From assembly GCA_038380435.1 (NCBI GenBank), contig JAWZYU010000001.1:10272001-10336000 (forward strand): DNA of 64,000 bases. The letters are read 5' to 3'. Origin of the DNA: Ryuthela nishihirai. Its lineage: Eukaryota > Arthropoda > Arachnida > Araneae > Heptathelidae. Below, piece after piece: positions 33,845 through 43,935 of this stretch (positions are counted from its first letter, which is position 1; every line of letters starts with the position of its first letter). Below the pieces are notes generated by a model, which saw nothing but the letters and a program-made list of their open reading frames with translations, did no database searches and was not told the origin of the DNA. The translations under genes were made by a program, and so were the position numbers.

Positions 33845-34394
33845 AGCATTTTTTAAAAATTTCAACTATATATATATTTTTTTATTTTCACTAAAGTGAA
33901 AATATAAAAAAAAGCAAAATTTTTAATATTTAAATAAATATTTTAAAACTTTTACTTGTCTTTTGTTTTCTTCCGATTTTTTGCCATTTTATTAATCCCA
34001 ATTAAATACTCTTTCTATTAGTACATAACATGAGTATTTCCCTTTATTAGTTACTTCAGGTTGAGGTTCTAAAGTTGAGTATTTTATTCTCTGAAAACAC
34101 TTCAAAATTAACTTGGCAACCAGAGTGAGACTAGTTTCAGAAACCTGATATTTTAAGGGTTAGGGATCACAATAGGCTAGCTCTGAATGGGCTCAGAATT
34201 CTTTTTCACTGTGCCAAAGGAGATAGTGTCGCAGCTTGCAAGTTAGGGCATGGTTTCAGCCCCTTCTGAAGTGGCCCTTATCAATGGCTAAGAATACATA
34301 TGTAGCTATTTTCACTATTTCAGTGCCACCAGGATGATTATTAGAAATTTAAGATTTAATGAGACACTACAAGGAGTAGTGAAAGGTTAATGTT
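33845..34394. other. Intronic DNA, nothing recognised
   Basis: AT-rich, then a less AT-rich part from 34,100. No feature was recognised. Confidence 0.4.
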
Positions 34395-34925
34395 TTCTTC
34401 TTCAGCTTGTGTAACTTACAAACTTTCCCACATTTTTATTTGATTTGCAAAGTGGCATCATCTGTAAGGGAATTGGGCAACTCAGTTGTCTCTTAGAGGT
34501 GGAAATTTAATATTTGTCATTCACAATGTGTTTCGTTATATCAACAATTCAGTGGTAAAATATCGCCGGAAATGTCCTGTAGACATGAAATACATGAAAT
34601 AATAAGCTGAAAAAATTGGTTTTGCCATGAATGGGATTCGAATAGTGATTTGCACAGTGGTGCTATCTGTTGGGAAGTGGCCACTTCCCAACAGATGGCA
34701 CCACTGTGCAAATCAAATAAAAATGAAGGAAAGTTTATAAGTCACACATACTGAAGAAGAAAATGTTAGCCATTGATGGTGTAATGGTTAGCATACCCAG
34801 CTGATTACTGGGAGATGTGGGTTCAAATCCCACTCACAGAAAATCCATTTTTTTCAACTTATTATTTCATGTGTTTCATGTCTACAGAACATTTCTTGTG
34901 ATATTTTACCATTGAAGTAGTGAAA
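34395..34925. mobile_element. Inverted pair of tRNA-like SINE copies
   Basis: The right copy has TGGTGTAATGGTTAGCAT (A box) and GGTTCAAATCCCAC (B box) at 34,776-34,834 and a clear anticodon-like arm CCCAGCTGATTACTGGG, but the acceptor ends do not pair, so it is not a working tRNA. The left arm is a partial inverted copy. The centre 34,647-34,680 / 34,681-34,714 is a palindrome with no spacer and one mismatch. Outer parts (GTCTACAG, ATTTCATGT blocks) also mirror. Confidence 0.7.
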
Positions 34926-36239
34926 GCTTTTTTTTTTTTGCAAATGATAAACATGAAAGGACTTTATATCAATTTTAAAGTAAAGTCAGCATTTTTGCAA
35001 CTATGTGAACTTAAGTAGTTAATGTTCCTTGGATGGAGGAGTTTCCTATCTTCAGTGCCCTATCTTCAAAGTAAATACCAAAAAGGTTTTATGGCCTAGC
35101 TTCTGTCCTATATGGGCTGTTACAAACTGTGCTACAATTTTAATTAAAGTATTTTTATGAATTTAAATCAACTATATCTTATCATGAATGCTTATTATTC
35201 ATTTGTGACCAATCTGAACTCAAAGATGTTTTAGGTTGCAAAGTGAATTTTCGTCTAGCCTTTTTCCCAATGAACAAGACTGCTGTTACAGTCCTTAATT
35301 TTGCAACAGTTCCTTATCTTGTATTACAAGTTTAATGTTTACATAAGTATCATTACAAACTGTTTTTCTAAATTAGTTTAAAACACTTTCAGGATTATAT
35401 ACTGTGATATTTGTTTCATTTAGTTTTCTATATTTTTTATTACTACAAAGTTTGCTACCTTTATATTATAATTTTCCTATTTTAATATTAACTTTTCTTT
35501 GATATTTACTTGGCTGCAAGACTGCACAATATGGCTCTCAGTCTGAATCATCATCATAATAGCTGTATCTCGATGAAGAAAAGAATGGGTGGATGGACAG
35601 TAATAGAGGATGTATGTGTTTCTTCTATGGCATGCTGATGTCAGCACACACTCTTACTGTTGCCAATGGCTTCATTACCATGAAAACTAATGTGCAAGTT
35701 TTATCTATGTTTTTACAGAATTTTGCAACCTGTTGGCCTACAGGTCCCAAATTTTGTATGTAAGTTTTCCTTGAGTGGCCCTGTATTTGGTTAAAAATCC
35801 AAGTCCCAACCTGTGATGGGTCAGGATTTAGAACCTTAAATGGCTTTGCAGCTGTGTAGAATCTGACAGTGGATGGGGATTTTCCATCACTGCAGCTCTC
35901 TCAACTATAAATTTTGAATGAAGAAGTTGTTGATGGAGATATCTGCCAGAGGGTGTTTATTGGGTTAGATATAATGAAATATTCATCCTGCATCACACCT
36001 TTGGCAGGATGTAGATAATACTCTATATTTTCAGCTGAATGCTGAAATTGAGTGTTTCGTTCAAATGAGTTCTCTGGTTTTGCTGGCTGCCTCTCCCCTA
36101 GCACTGTGTCAGGGGAGATTGAGTCAACTCCACATTTCAATAGTTGACTTTCATATATATACTGCCCCCCCCCCACCTATTTAGAAGCTCTCAAGCTACT
36201 ATTGTATTGACATAGTTCCTTTGTTTGTTTGTTTTTGCA
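34926..36239. other. Intronic DNA with unidentified ORF 35,901-36,176
   Basis: Mostly unrecognised. The minus-strand frame 35,901-36,176 (91 codons, containing SPDTVLGERQPAKPEN) has no family I recognise, and there is no other sign that it is a gene. A C-run lies near 36,165-36,175. Confidence 0.3.
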
Positions 36240-36490
36240 GTGGGAGAAAGTATGGGAGTAAATTTTTATAATGTACGACACTTTGTGGCAGCCAGAACAT
36301 CCCAGAGATGCTCAATAGGTTTCAGATCATGGGACTCTGCAGGCCAATTTAAGCAAGGAAAACAAGTTAGCATGTTCCTGGAATCATTTAGTGACTTATG
36401 TGCCTTATGGGCAAGTGCATTATCATGCTGAATATGTCCATCCAAGTGTGGATAAATGTTTTCACAACTTTCATTCAGAACCATTTCAAG
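36240..36490 (-). pseudogene. Tc1-like transposase, catalytic segment
   Basis: Reads HLDGHIQHDNALAHKAHKSL (second Asp) and WPAESHDLKPIEHLWDVL (with the catalytic Glu in PIEHLWD), so DD34E-type. Same family as the plus-strand remnant at 36,600-37,440 but in opposite orientation. Only about 70 residues remain open. Confidence 0.75.
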
Positions 36491-36599
36491 GATTTACCGA
36501 GAATAGTGTGAAAAGCAAAAAACTACCAGTTATAGGTGATCCAGTGGATGAAAACAGTTTGTTCACTAGAGGGGTCAAAGGAGACTGCCGGGAATAGTG

Positions 36600-37440
36600 C
36601 AAGCAAACAGATGGGCTACAACCAGCAAATCAGAGCAGAATTAAACATTGATGTGCAGAAGGCATCTCCAAACTGCATGTCTGCATGCATCGGACCTCGT
36701 TGCAAATGAACTACAATAGCCATCAACCATGTTGAGTGGCAATGTTGGCAGTGAAGAACATGAAAGTACATCTCCAGTGGGTGCAGGAGCATCTACACTG
36801 GACCATTCAGAACTGAAAAAAGGTAGCTTGGTCAAACAAATCAAAGTTCCTTTTGCATCATACTGATGAAAGGATCAGAATTTGACACAAGCAACATGAG
36901 GCCATGGAGCCATCTTGTACTCAACAACATGAGGTTGTGCTGTCAACAGTACAGGCTGTTGGTGGCAGTGTGATGGTGTGGGAAATGTTTTCTTGGCACA
37001 CGTTAGGCCCCCTAATACCCATCGAAGGACATTAGAACTGCCACAGCATATTTGAACATTGTTTCTGACCAATTTCATCCCTTCATGGCTAGAGTTTATC
37101 CACACTCAGATGGACATGTTTAGCATGATAATGCATCTGTTCACAAGGCGCATATTATCATTGAATGATTCTAGGAACATGCTGATGAGTTTCACTTGCT
37201 TCAATAACCTGTACAGTCCTCAGATCTAAACCCTATGGAGCATCTTTGTGATGAGGTGGTAAGGGCTATTCGCAGCAAGACTGTGTTGCTGTCCAATTTG
37301 CAGCAACTGCACAACACAATCATTTCCGCATGGTGTAACATTACTACACATCGCATCTAATATCTTAAGTTCCATGCCCAATGAATTCGGGCTGTTCTGA
37401 AGGTCAAAGGAGACAAAATATGCTACTAGGTAAACTGGCA
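36600..37440 (+). pseudogene. Tc1-like transposase remnant, plus strand
   Basis: LNIDVQKASPNC, a FCIILMKGSEF-like first-Asp area, SVMVWEMFSWHTLGPLIPIE, HDNASVHKAHIII (second Asp), SSDLNPMEHLCDEV (Glu retained) and AIRSKTVLLSNLQQLHNTII. Stops throughout. Overall order is that of a full Tc1 transposase. Confidence 0.75.
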
Positions 37441-37634
37441 CCTTGAAGTATTTTTAAGGGAATTTAATAAAATTTGGTAAAGAGGTTATTATTACATTAC
37501 AAATGTAAATCAAGCAGAGGAAATTCATAACCATATAATGTTCCTGCATTAAGATCATAATCGTGCAATTGACATGAAGGAGCAGTCCATGAAATAATAT
37601 TTAAAGTCTGTTATGTATGATATGTGGTATGTTA

Positions 37635-37790
37635 ATATGGAGTATGATCACTCCTGACAGCCATGCAGCTCAAGCAACGACTCCTCATACTGTTTATGAG
37701 GGTATTGATGAGGTCATGAGGGATTAATGACCACTCCTCGATAAGTGCTGTTCTGAGTTTGTGGAGTGTTCTGGGAGGGGGATGATGAGC
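37635..37790 (-). pseudogene. Tc1-like transposase C-terminus fused to Jockey
   Basis: RTLHKLRTALIEEWSLIPHD and RSRCLSCMAVRSDHTPY match the C-terminus of the Tc1 type at 26,041-26,990. The open frame 37,632-37,868 is chimeric: its first third is Jockey endonuclease sequence, so it is not a gene. Confidence 0.75.
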
Positions 37791-38187
37791 TCCAATATGT
37801 GGGTTGGGGAATGTACCGACATCAGTGTTCAACAGTATCCAAGAGCCATTGCTCGAGGACACCACCACTCCCTGTTTGTGTCAGTACTGCCCCAAAGAGG
37901 GTTGCATCTGTTGAAATATCCCTTGATAAGGAAGGGGGACAGTGTAGCTGCAAGACGAGGTCATCAAGATCTTCTCAAATGATTCTTTCAGGTGGGAGAT
38001 AGACAAGGCAGACAGTCAATGAAAATCACACAGAGGCAGATGGCTACTGCCTTGAGAGTGTTGGTGAGGGGAACAATCTGTAATGGTTTCTCGTGAGGAT
38101 GGTGACAGCACAGCAATGTGAGCTGTTCCATCTCCATCCCAGATTCCACTCCTGGCAAATGAGGGAGAGGTGTCGGATCATGGGATC
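37790..38187 (-). pseudogene. Jockey ORF2 endonuclease, second piece
   Basis: Minus-strand GYFNRCNPLWGSTDTN corresponds to the GDFNAHxxxWGS motif of Jockey endonucleases, followed by an LLNTDVGTFPNPTHI-like segment. Earlier, a decayed TLKAVAICL and LSPT stretch fits the preceding strand. Frameshifts are frequent. Confidence 0.65.
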
Positions 38188-38191
38188 AATG

Positions 38192-38922
38192 TGTAACGCT
38201 CCAAATAAATGCAATATACCTTAAAGTTGGACCCTTCTTTTGATCCAATTAGTTTTATGCTTCGGATAGCTGATACGGATGCCAGGCAATAATTAACAAA
38301 TTGCCAAAAAAGTAGACTAAGTTTAAAGTAGGGTTCAAAATGCCAGCGAGCGTTAATGAGTAAATAGTTAGAATCAAAATTGATTGTCAAAAAGTCTAAA
38401 TACTATCAATCTAAATTCGCGTTGCTCAAGAGAAAAAATTGTAAAGACTCAAAAGGTTTAAATAACAAACAAATTTTATTTCCAAAATCAGCTCACCAAG
38501 ACATCAATGAAGAAGATACATCAAACTCACTGTGCTACAACGCACTTTCCTCTCCTCCTCTCTACACTGCTCATCCTGCACACACTGTGCTCTCTCCACA
38601 CCTTATTGCTCCTGCACACACTGTGCTCTCCTTCTGTGACTAGCAAGTCACCGGTTTAAAACAAGAGCCGGATGCACGCCGGGAAAGACATTAACATAAA
38701 GTGACGAACGACGCAAGCTATGACGCAAGAGGGGGCGTGTCGTTGTGCACGCGTTTTAGCGGTAATAGTCGGAAGATTGGAGTTGCACATGTGTAACTCC
38801 CAACTATCGGAAATGAGCGCTGTGATGCCAAAAAGAAAATAAAAAATCCCCAAAATGATAAATATAACGTAAATTAAACAAAACTGGTTAAGGTAAAGCA
38901 AAAGTGAACGATGGGCATCACA
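38192..38922 (-). mobile_element. Solo LTR, copy 2 (orientation uncertain)
   Basis: 731 bp, begins TGTAACGCTCC and ends GGGCATCACA, flanked by AATG (38,188-38,191; 38,923-38,926). It interrupts Jockey ORF2 between the first endonuclease motif and the later GYFNRCNPLWGSTDTN segment. It is a counterpart of 2,716-3,534. Includes a run of CTCCTC/CACACTGTGCTC repeats near 38,540-38,635. Confidence 0.72.
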
Positions 38923-38926
38923 AATG

Positions 38927-39045
38927 ACTGTTGCAAGTATGTCTCCTTCAATCCCATGCAAATGGTCTCATGTGCTCTCAGGAGGACCTCAATGTCGTTG
39001 ATATTCCTCTGGAATCCACAACAATTCCACTGTAGGAGTGTGGCC
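38927..39045 (-). pseudogene. Jockey ORF2 endonuclease, first piece
   Basis: QWNCCGFQRNINDIEVLLRA then CMGLKETYLQQ resembles the opening QWNCRGLRxN...LQET of Jockey ORF2; the catalytic Glu is in KETY. It stops at the solo LTR. Confidence 0.7.
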
Positions 39046-39097
39046 ACTCAGGTCTTACAGGATAGGGTGAACAATGATTTCCTATTTATTTTAACTG

Positions 39098-40099
39098 TCA
39101 GAAGGATGGTTTAGTAAAAACAGGGTGGTCTGTGTTCATGTCTTCAGAATCGTCCAAAGGACATGGATCAGAGATTGCAGTACAGGGTGGGGTCATTGAC
39201 TTTTTCTTTGGTCCCAGTGGGGGCCTGTTGTGTTTGGAAGGTTGAGCTGTCTGAGGACAGGAAGGAGGAAGCTTTCTAATGGTTGAAGACACAGAAGCAG
39301 AAATGGAAACTGAAGTTGATATCGAGGCTGACATTGACTGTGGTTTTGCCTGCTCCTAGAGGTACTGAGTGCTGGCATGACAGACTCAGTGGGTAAAACA
39401 TTGACGTCGGTTGCACTGCCATAGATACTATGGGAGTGACAGGTTTCCTAGCAGTCACATTGGCATAGAAATGTTTGCCAGGTGAGGTGGTGAAATAACG
39501 ATCTTTCTCACCTCTGGTTACTAGATTTTATGTATCGTTTTCACAGCTGGAACTCTTTCTCCTCTTTCCACTTTAGACAGTCATAGAAATGAGCAGGATG
39601 GGCAACACTGCAATTTACATAACTTGCCATCTCAGCTATAGATTGATGTGATCTTGAGTGCCACAGCAAGCACAGGCAAGTTTACCCCAGCAAAAATGTA
39701 TTGGAATGACCGTATCTCTGGCACTGGAAACAGTGTAGAGGGTTGGGAATATACAGTCATACCTTGTAATGCAAATAACCTGCCTTGATGGAGGTAGGCA
39801 GGCATGGTGAGTTGAAGGTCAAGATTAGTATCCCACCTGGCAAACTTTTCTATGCCAGTGTGACTTCTGGAAAACCTATCACTCCCACAGCATCCATGGC
39901 AGTTCAACCAACACCAGTGTTCCACCCACTGAGTCTGTCATGCCAGCACTCTAACCTGGTGGGGTAGTTTTCCATCTCGGTGGACTGTACTCTTTGGGTG
40001 GATAATTCCAAAAAGATTTCTTCCTCAGAAACTTTGAGGAGGCCCCACTTGGAGATGACACCACAGGGAGGAATCCGATCTTCAGGAGGAGCTCTGAGA
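39098..40099 (-). pseudogene. Jockey ORF1 (gag-like), C-terminal part
   Basis: Nucleic-acid-binding ORF1 with segments GVISKWGLLKVSEEEIFLEL, LPTSIKAGYLHYKV, IPNPLHCFQCQRYGHS (start of a CCHC knuckle) and HPAHFYDCLKWKEE, then a Ser/Pro-rich tail (SASISTSVSISASVSST). The motif order fits Jockey ORF1, which packages the RNA. Several stops. It joins in frame to 42,597 onward when the hAT element is removed. Confidence 0.75.
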
Positions 40100-40507
40100 G
40101 TTTAGAGTAGGAGTTCTCAACATGGGGTATGCGGTAAAATTTTTTGGGGTGCGTTGTGAGAGCTCATAAGTCACTAGATCTAGTAACAAGCCCATTTTAC
40201 TAATTACCCAGTAAAATGTTTATAATTTTATATGATTTGCTAAATTGTTTATGTCATTTTTTGTGTTTATCAATATATGTAATTTATGAATACAAAATTT
40301 AATATGTATATATATATATGTTTTATTTTATTCCCATTGTTATACTATAACTATAGTTTAATCTATCTATACAAGGGGTACATCAGTTACATACACATTT
40401 CCAGGGGGTATGTGAAGCATAAAAGTTTGAGAACCACTGCTCTATAGTATAGTAGCTAAATGTATGTTGACTTCTGTTTGAAACCTCAACTCCTCATAAT
40501 GCAGTAA

Positions 40508-40722
40508 TAATAAAAAAATAAATAAATACCCCCTCAAGCAGCTGCTTGCCACAGAGGTCTGACAGGAGCCTGTCAGTTTAATATGCCACAGTAAGAGATC
40601 TGAGAGGATGGCAGGACCTCAGCAGAAAAACGACACACACATCCATGCCTAATCCGAGGCTCGAACCCAGGTCCCTTAGATCAGTGGCCAAGCGTGCTAA
40701 CCACTCGGCCACGGGACGGCAC
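40508..40722 (-). mobile_element. SINE-B, full length
   Basis: Same family as 18,101-18,305: the AAATAAATAAATACCCCCTC end, the core GAGGATGGCAGGACCTCAGC, and the head with GGGTTCGAGCCTCGG read on the minus strand. It lies inside the hAT element. The ORF 40,578-41,066 translates it and is not a gene. Confidence 0.8.
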
Positions 40723-41159
40723 AAATGCAGTAATATATCCCCTGAATTATATACAGTGTTAACTGTTGAAATCATATAACTATTGAATATTTTTCCTTCT
40801 GAATCTACACTAGTGGTCAAAATTAAAGTAACAAATACAAAAAATGCATTACTGCAGGAGTGGCACAAAGAATTATGTATTACTGCAGGAGTGACACAAT
40901 GGCTATGATCGGAAAGAGTGCTTTCGTTAAAGTGAAGGGGGTGGACGGTTAAGTATTGCCGCAGGATAGGAACATGTATTTCCCAAGGTCCACTCCCCCT
41001 AGAGTCAAAGTTCTGATTTATTAACGTTGAACCCCCAGTCCTTCTGTCGGTTAGAAAGGCGAACACCGATGGTTTCTGTAAATGTTGTCGTCCGTCAGAT
41101 GTGAGGTAAAGCCATGGTCCGTGTGTATAGGAGAAATATACCCTTCATCTGTTAAATAA

Positions 41160-41300
41160 GACGCTGATGGCCATGATGTGAAGTTGTCATCTGTCTCTTA
41201 ACAGATGTGGGGTAGTGGGTTCCTTTTGCCAAATGCATGGAGTCCTTGTGGAGTGACCATTTTATCCTGTATATGCCAAGAACTGCTGCTCATACGTAAA
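41160..41300 (+). mobile_element. SINE-A fragment, plus orientation
   Basis: GATGGCCATGATGTGAAG, CATCTGTCTCTTAACAGATG and GGAGTCCTTGTGGAGTGACC match the complement of the SINE-A core. Inside the hAT element. Confidence 0.55.
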
Positions 41301-42596
41301 AGAACCCAATATGCAAGGGATGGAACAAATTTTGCACTCTACTCGTTACCACATTAAATATTTCAATCACCTGTGAAATTGTAAGGGAATTTAATAATAG
41401 CGTGAAATTATGAATAATTTAAATGCTCAAAACGTCACAATGTTACAAGCATAGTAACCTTTTTAAACTTTAACCGTAATTATTCATAATTTAGTATACT
41501 ATATATATTTTATTTAAGTAAGTATGAGCAAAAAATCAATTTCTTTAGGTGGGGTAAAGTGCTGCACACCAAAAATTGAGAACGATCAAATTTATCTGTA
41601 AAATGCTCAGCATATCACAAACTTCTGGGGCTTTAAAAAAGTTTCCTGCCGTAATATATTTGCATGACACCCGTCGTACTAAGAGTTCACTGAAGTGTAT
41701 GTTACTTCAATAGTATGATGCCGCGATAGAGGAGTCCGTTACATTCCATAACTATTTGTGATTGAGAAAATCCTTATTCTCCTATGCTTACCTGCAGAAA
41801 AGGCTCCTACGTGTCGTTTTGAAGACTCCCGGAAAGTTGTTAATAACAGAAATAATGATATCTAATAACCAATGAAATTTATTTCAGTTGAAAACCTAAG
41901 TTTTATATTCACCAATAACTGTTACAATGCATCGAAAACAGTTCCCCTTATGTGGGTTTCTAATCATAGGATAAGTTGTTTGAAAAAATAATCTTTCACG
42001 ATGAAATAGAAACAAATAAAACAGCTTCTGTGCTAAAGAATTAGATGACCCAACAATGCTTCTAGAAACGTTAAAAACCGTATACACCTTTTATTTGTTT
42101 CATGATTAGCATTTCCGTCACAAATAATTTTTAGCAAGCAATATATTCATAGTGCATTCCTCAAATCTAACTAATCCACCTAATTGACGGAATGAAAGAG
42201 AAAGTGGCTAGTTTATATTCCAGAAGGGAGAGAAGAATCTAAACTGTTCAGAAACAAAAGCGACAGCAGGTAAATTGATCAACTCCAGCATTAATAAATT
42301 GTAATAGCTTCTCAGCCTTTAACAACTTGCCTATAAAAAAGTAAGTCATTTTACAGACTTACTTTTAAAAAAAGCTTTTAAAATGACAGATATCGGAAGA
42401 TTGGTCCGATATCCGGAATAATTCTGGTAACAATGTTTTGATTGAAAATTTTAAAATAAAGAATATATATGTTTCATTTTATTCCCAGTTATACTATAAC
42501 TATAGTTTTATCTATCTATACAAGGGGTATGCCAGTTACATATACATTTCCAGGGGGTACATGAAGCATAAAAGGTTGAGAACCACTGGTTTAGAG

Positions 42597-42800
42597 CATA
42601 CAGTCTCCACCAATAGGTCACCAAATCTTAGGCATTTGAATGATTTTGGTAGTTCCACGATACCTTCCAAACCTTTATTGATAAAAAACAGGGATATGTC
42701 CCCAAGGATCTGACCATTCATGGAATGGATGATCAGAAAATGGGATGACTGAACTGAAGCAGATGACAAACAAGATGATGACAATGATGGAGGCTCATGG
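42597..42800 (-). pseudogene. Jockey ORF1, N-terminal part
   Basis: HFLIIHSMNGQILGDISLFF, INKGLEGIVELPKSFKCLRF and GDLLVETVCSK match the FLVIKR...SPFLISKGLEG...GDLLVE block of Jockey ORF1. The reading crosses the hAT site as VCSK then LSELLLKI. The frame 42,536-43,024 extends into leader and hAT sequence and overstates the gene. Confidence 0.75.
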
Positions 42801-43279
42801 CAAGCCCTCTTAGCTGCACAGATAGAATCTACAGAAATTTGAGTTTTCGTGATTGTGGAATGGTGGTTTAGTGACCATGTTCTCCATCCACCACAGATCC
42901 CAAGAATGGGATACCCAATCAGGGGCCAGGGCTGCATGGACACTACACTTACATAGCCAGTGAGCCAAGCCCTCACAAATAAATAAAAGGAAAAAGAAAA
43001 GAGAAGTGTGTGGAACTCATCCAAGTACTCACAAAATAAAATAAATGGAAAAGTAAAAGAAAAATGTAAGAAACTGAGCTGTCCTTACAGAAAAAAAGAA
43101 AAAAGAAAAGGAATAAAATGTGTGGGGGAAACTGGTACCCAAATGTGGGTAAGGCACTCATTGTACTACATAGTTGACTCTACCAGGTCTAGCCCACTAG
43201 CCGATTGATCCTGAGAGAGCCACCCCAGGGCTCCCATTTATCTGAAGCAGGGGTAAAGCAGCCAACATTGATATCGCAG

Positions 43280-43668
43280 TTGGGTTGTTTTACCGCTTAG
43301 TGGCACTTTTTTGCACACAATGGGCTAAATGGTCAGGTCACAAGGACCCCAAAGGCTCAGAGAAGGTTGGGGGAAGGGATCCATCGGAACAACTGTTGGG
43401 AGACAGATGGTAGCCTCCCATCAAGGCCATCCAGTGTGTTCTTTAACATGCACAGGGTAGTTGCTCTTCCACATATGGGGCCACAGCTTAACATCCCATC
43501 CGACGGACAGTGGCCTTTCCAAGCCCATTGGTGTCCCCCTACTGACTGTGGGCAGGGCAGGGAATTTTGCGAAGATAAATCTCAATGCTGATCCAGCTGG
43601 AACTCAAACTTGGGAAGTAAAAATTACGAGCCTGGCGTACTACCAACTGAGCCCCCCCCCCCCACCTC
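43280..43668 (-). mobile_element. SINE-A, full length, in Jockey leader
   Basis: TTGGGTTGTTTTACC at left, the tRNA-like head with AACTCAAACTTGGGAA and a C-run at right. Flanks TGATATCGCAG and TGAAATTGCAG are a diverged 11-bp duplication. The ORFs 43,367-43,739 are SINE artefacts. Confidence 0.82.
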
Positions 43669-43935
43669 TGAAATTGCAGCCCAGCTCTACAACAAACAGG
43701 CTCCCCAATGGTAAGGCAAGCCAAAGGAGACCTCACTAGTCATGAGCTGAGGAGAGCAGATGAGGACCCCTGAGCAGCTACCAGGATCCTCCTTTCCAGG
43801 GACATGGGTCACTGTATCTGGCAAACAGACAGGCAAGAGTTTAGAACCCTGTGAAGAACCATAAAATCCGAACCATCAAAGCCTGCACATGGTGGTCCCC
43901 TCATCATGGACAGGAGCTCGCACCAAGGGGTAGTT

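Larger units (their letters stand above)
40108..42588. mobile_element. 2.5-kb non-coding hAT-type element with 8-bp TSD
   Basis: Exact GTTTAGAG on both sides (40,100-40,107; 42,589-42,596). Left end TAGGAGTTCTCAACAT, right end GGTTGAGAACCACTG. Right-terminal sequence (ATACTATAACTATAGTTT to GAGAACCACTG) is duplicated inside at about 40,330-40,435. No transposase was recognised. It contains a SINE-B copy and a SINE-A fragment. Confidence 0.75.
37790..43935 (-). mobile_element. Jockey-type LINE with three nested insertions
   Basis: Read from right to left: 5' leader (to about 43,935, less AT-rich), ORF1 (about 42,800 to 39,100) and the start of ORF2 (39,040 to 37,790), where it is cut off. Insertions: SINE-A 43,280-43,668, hAT element 40,108-42,588, solo LTR 38,192-38,922. 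Removing the hAT element rejoins ORF1 in frame. Sense-oriented relative to DCTN4. The 5' limit is approximate. Confidence 0.72.

Noticed and set aside
34776..34834. Functional tRNA gene
   Set aside because: A and B boxes and an anticodon-like arm exist, but the acceptor strands do not pair, and it lies in an inverted SINE pair.
37632..37868. Novel fusion gene
   Set aside because: Chance frame across a Jockey/Tc1 junction of two dead elements.
40578..41066. 162-codon minus ORF as a gene
   Set aside because: About a third of it translates SINE-B (WLARLAT, SCHPLRS motifs), and the same translation appears at 18,096-18,290.
42536..43024. 162-codon minus ORF as a host gene
   Set aside because: Its middle is Jockey ORF1 (KGLEG, GDLLVE) and its end runs into the hAT terminus.
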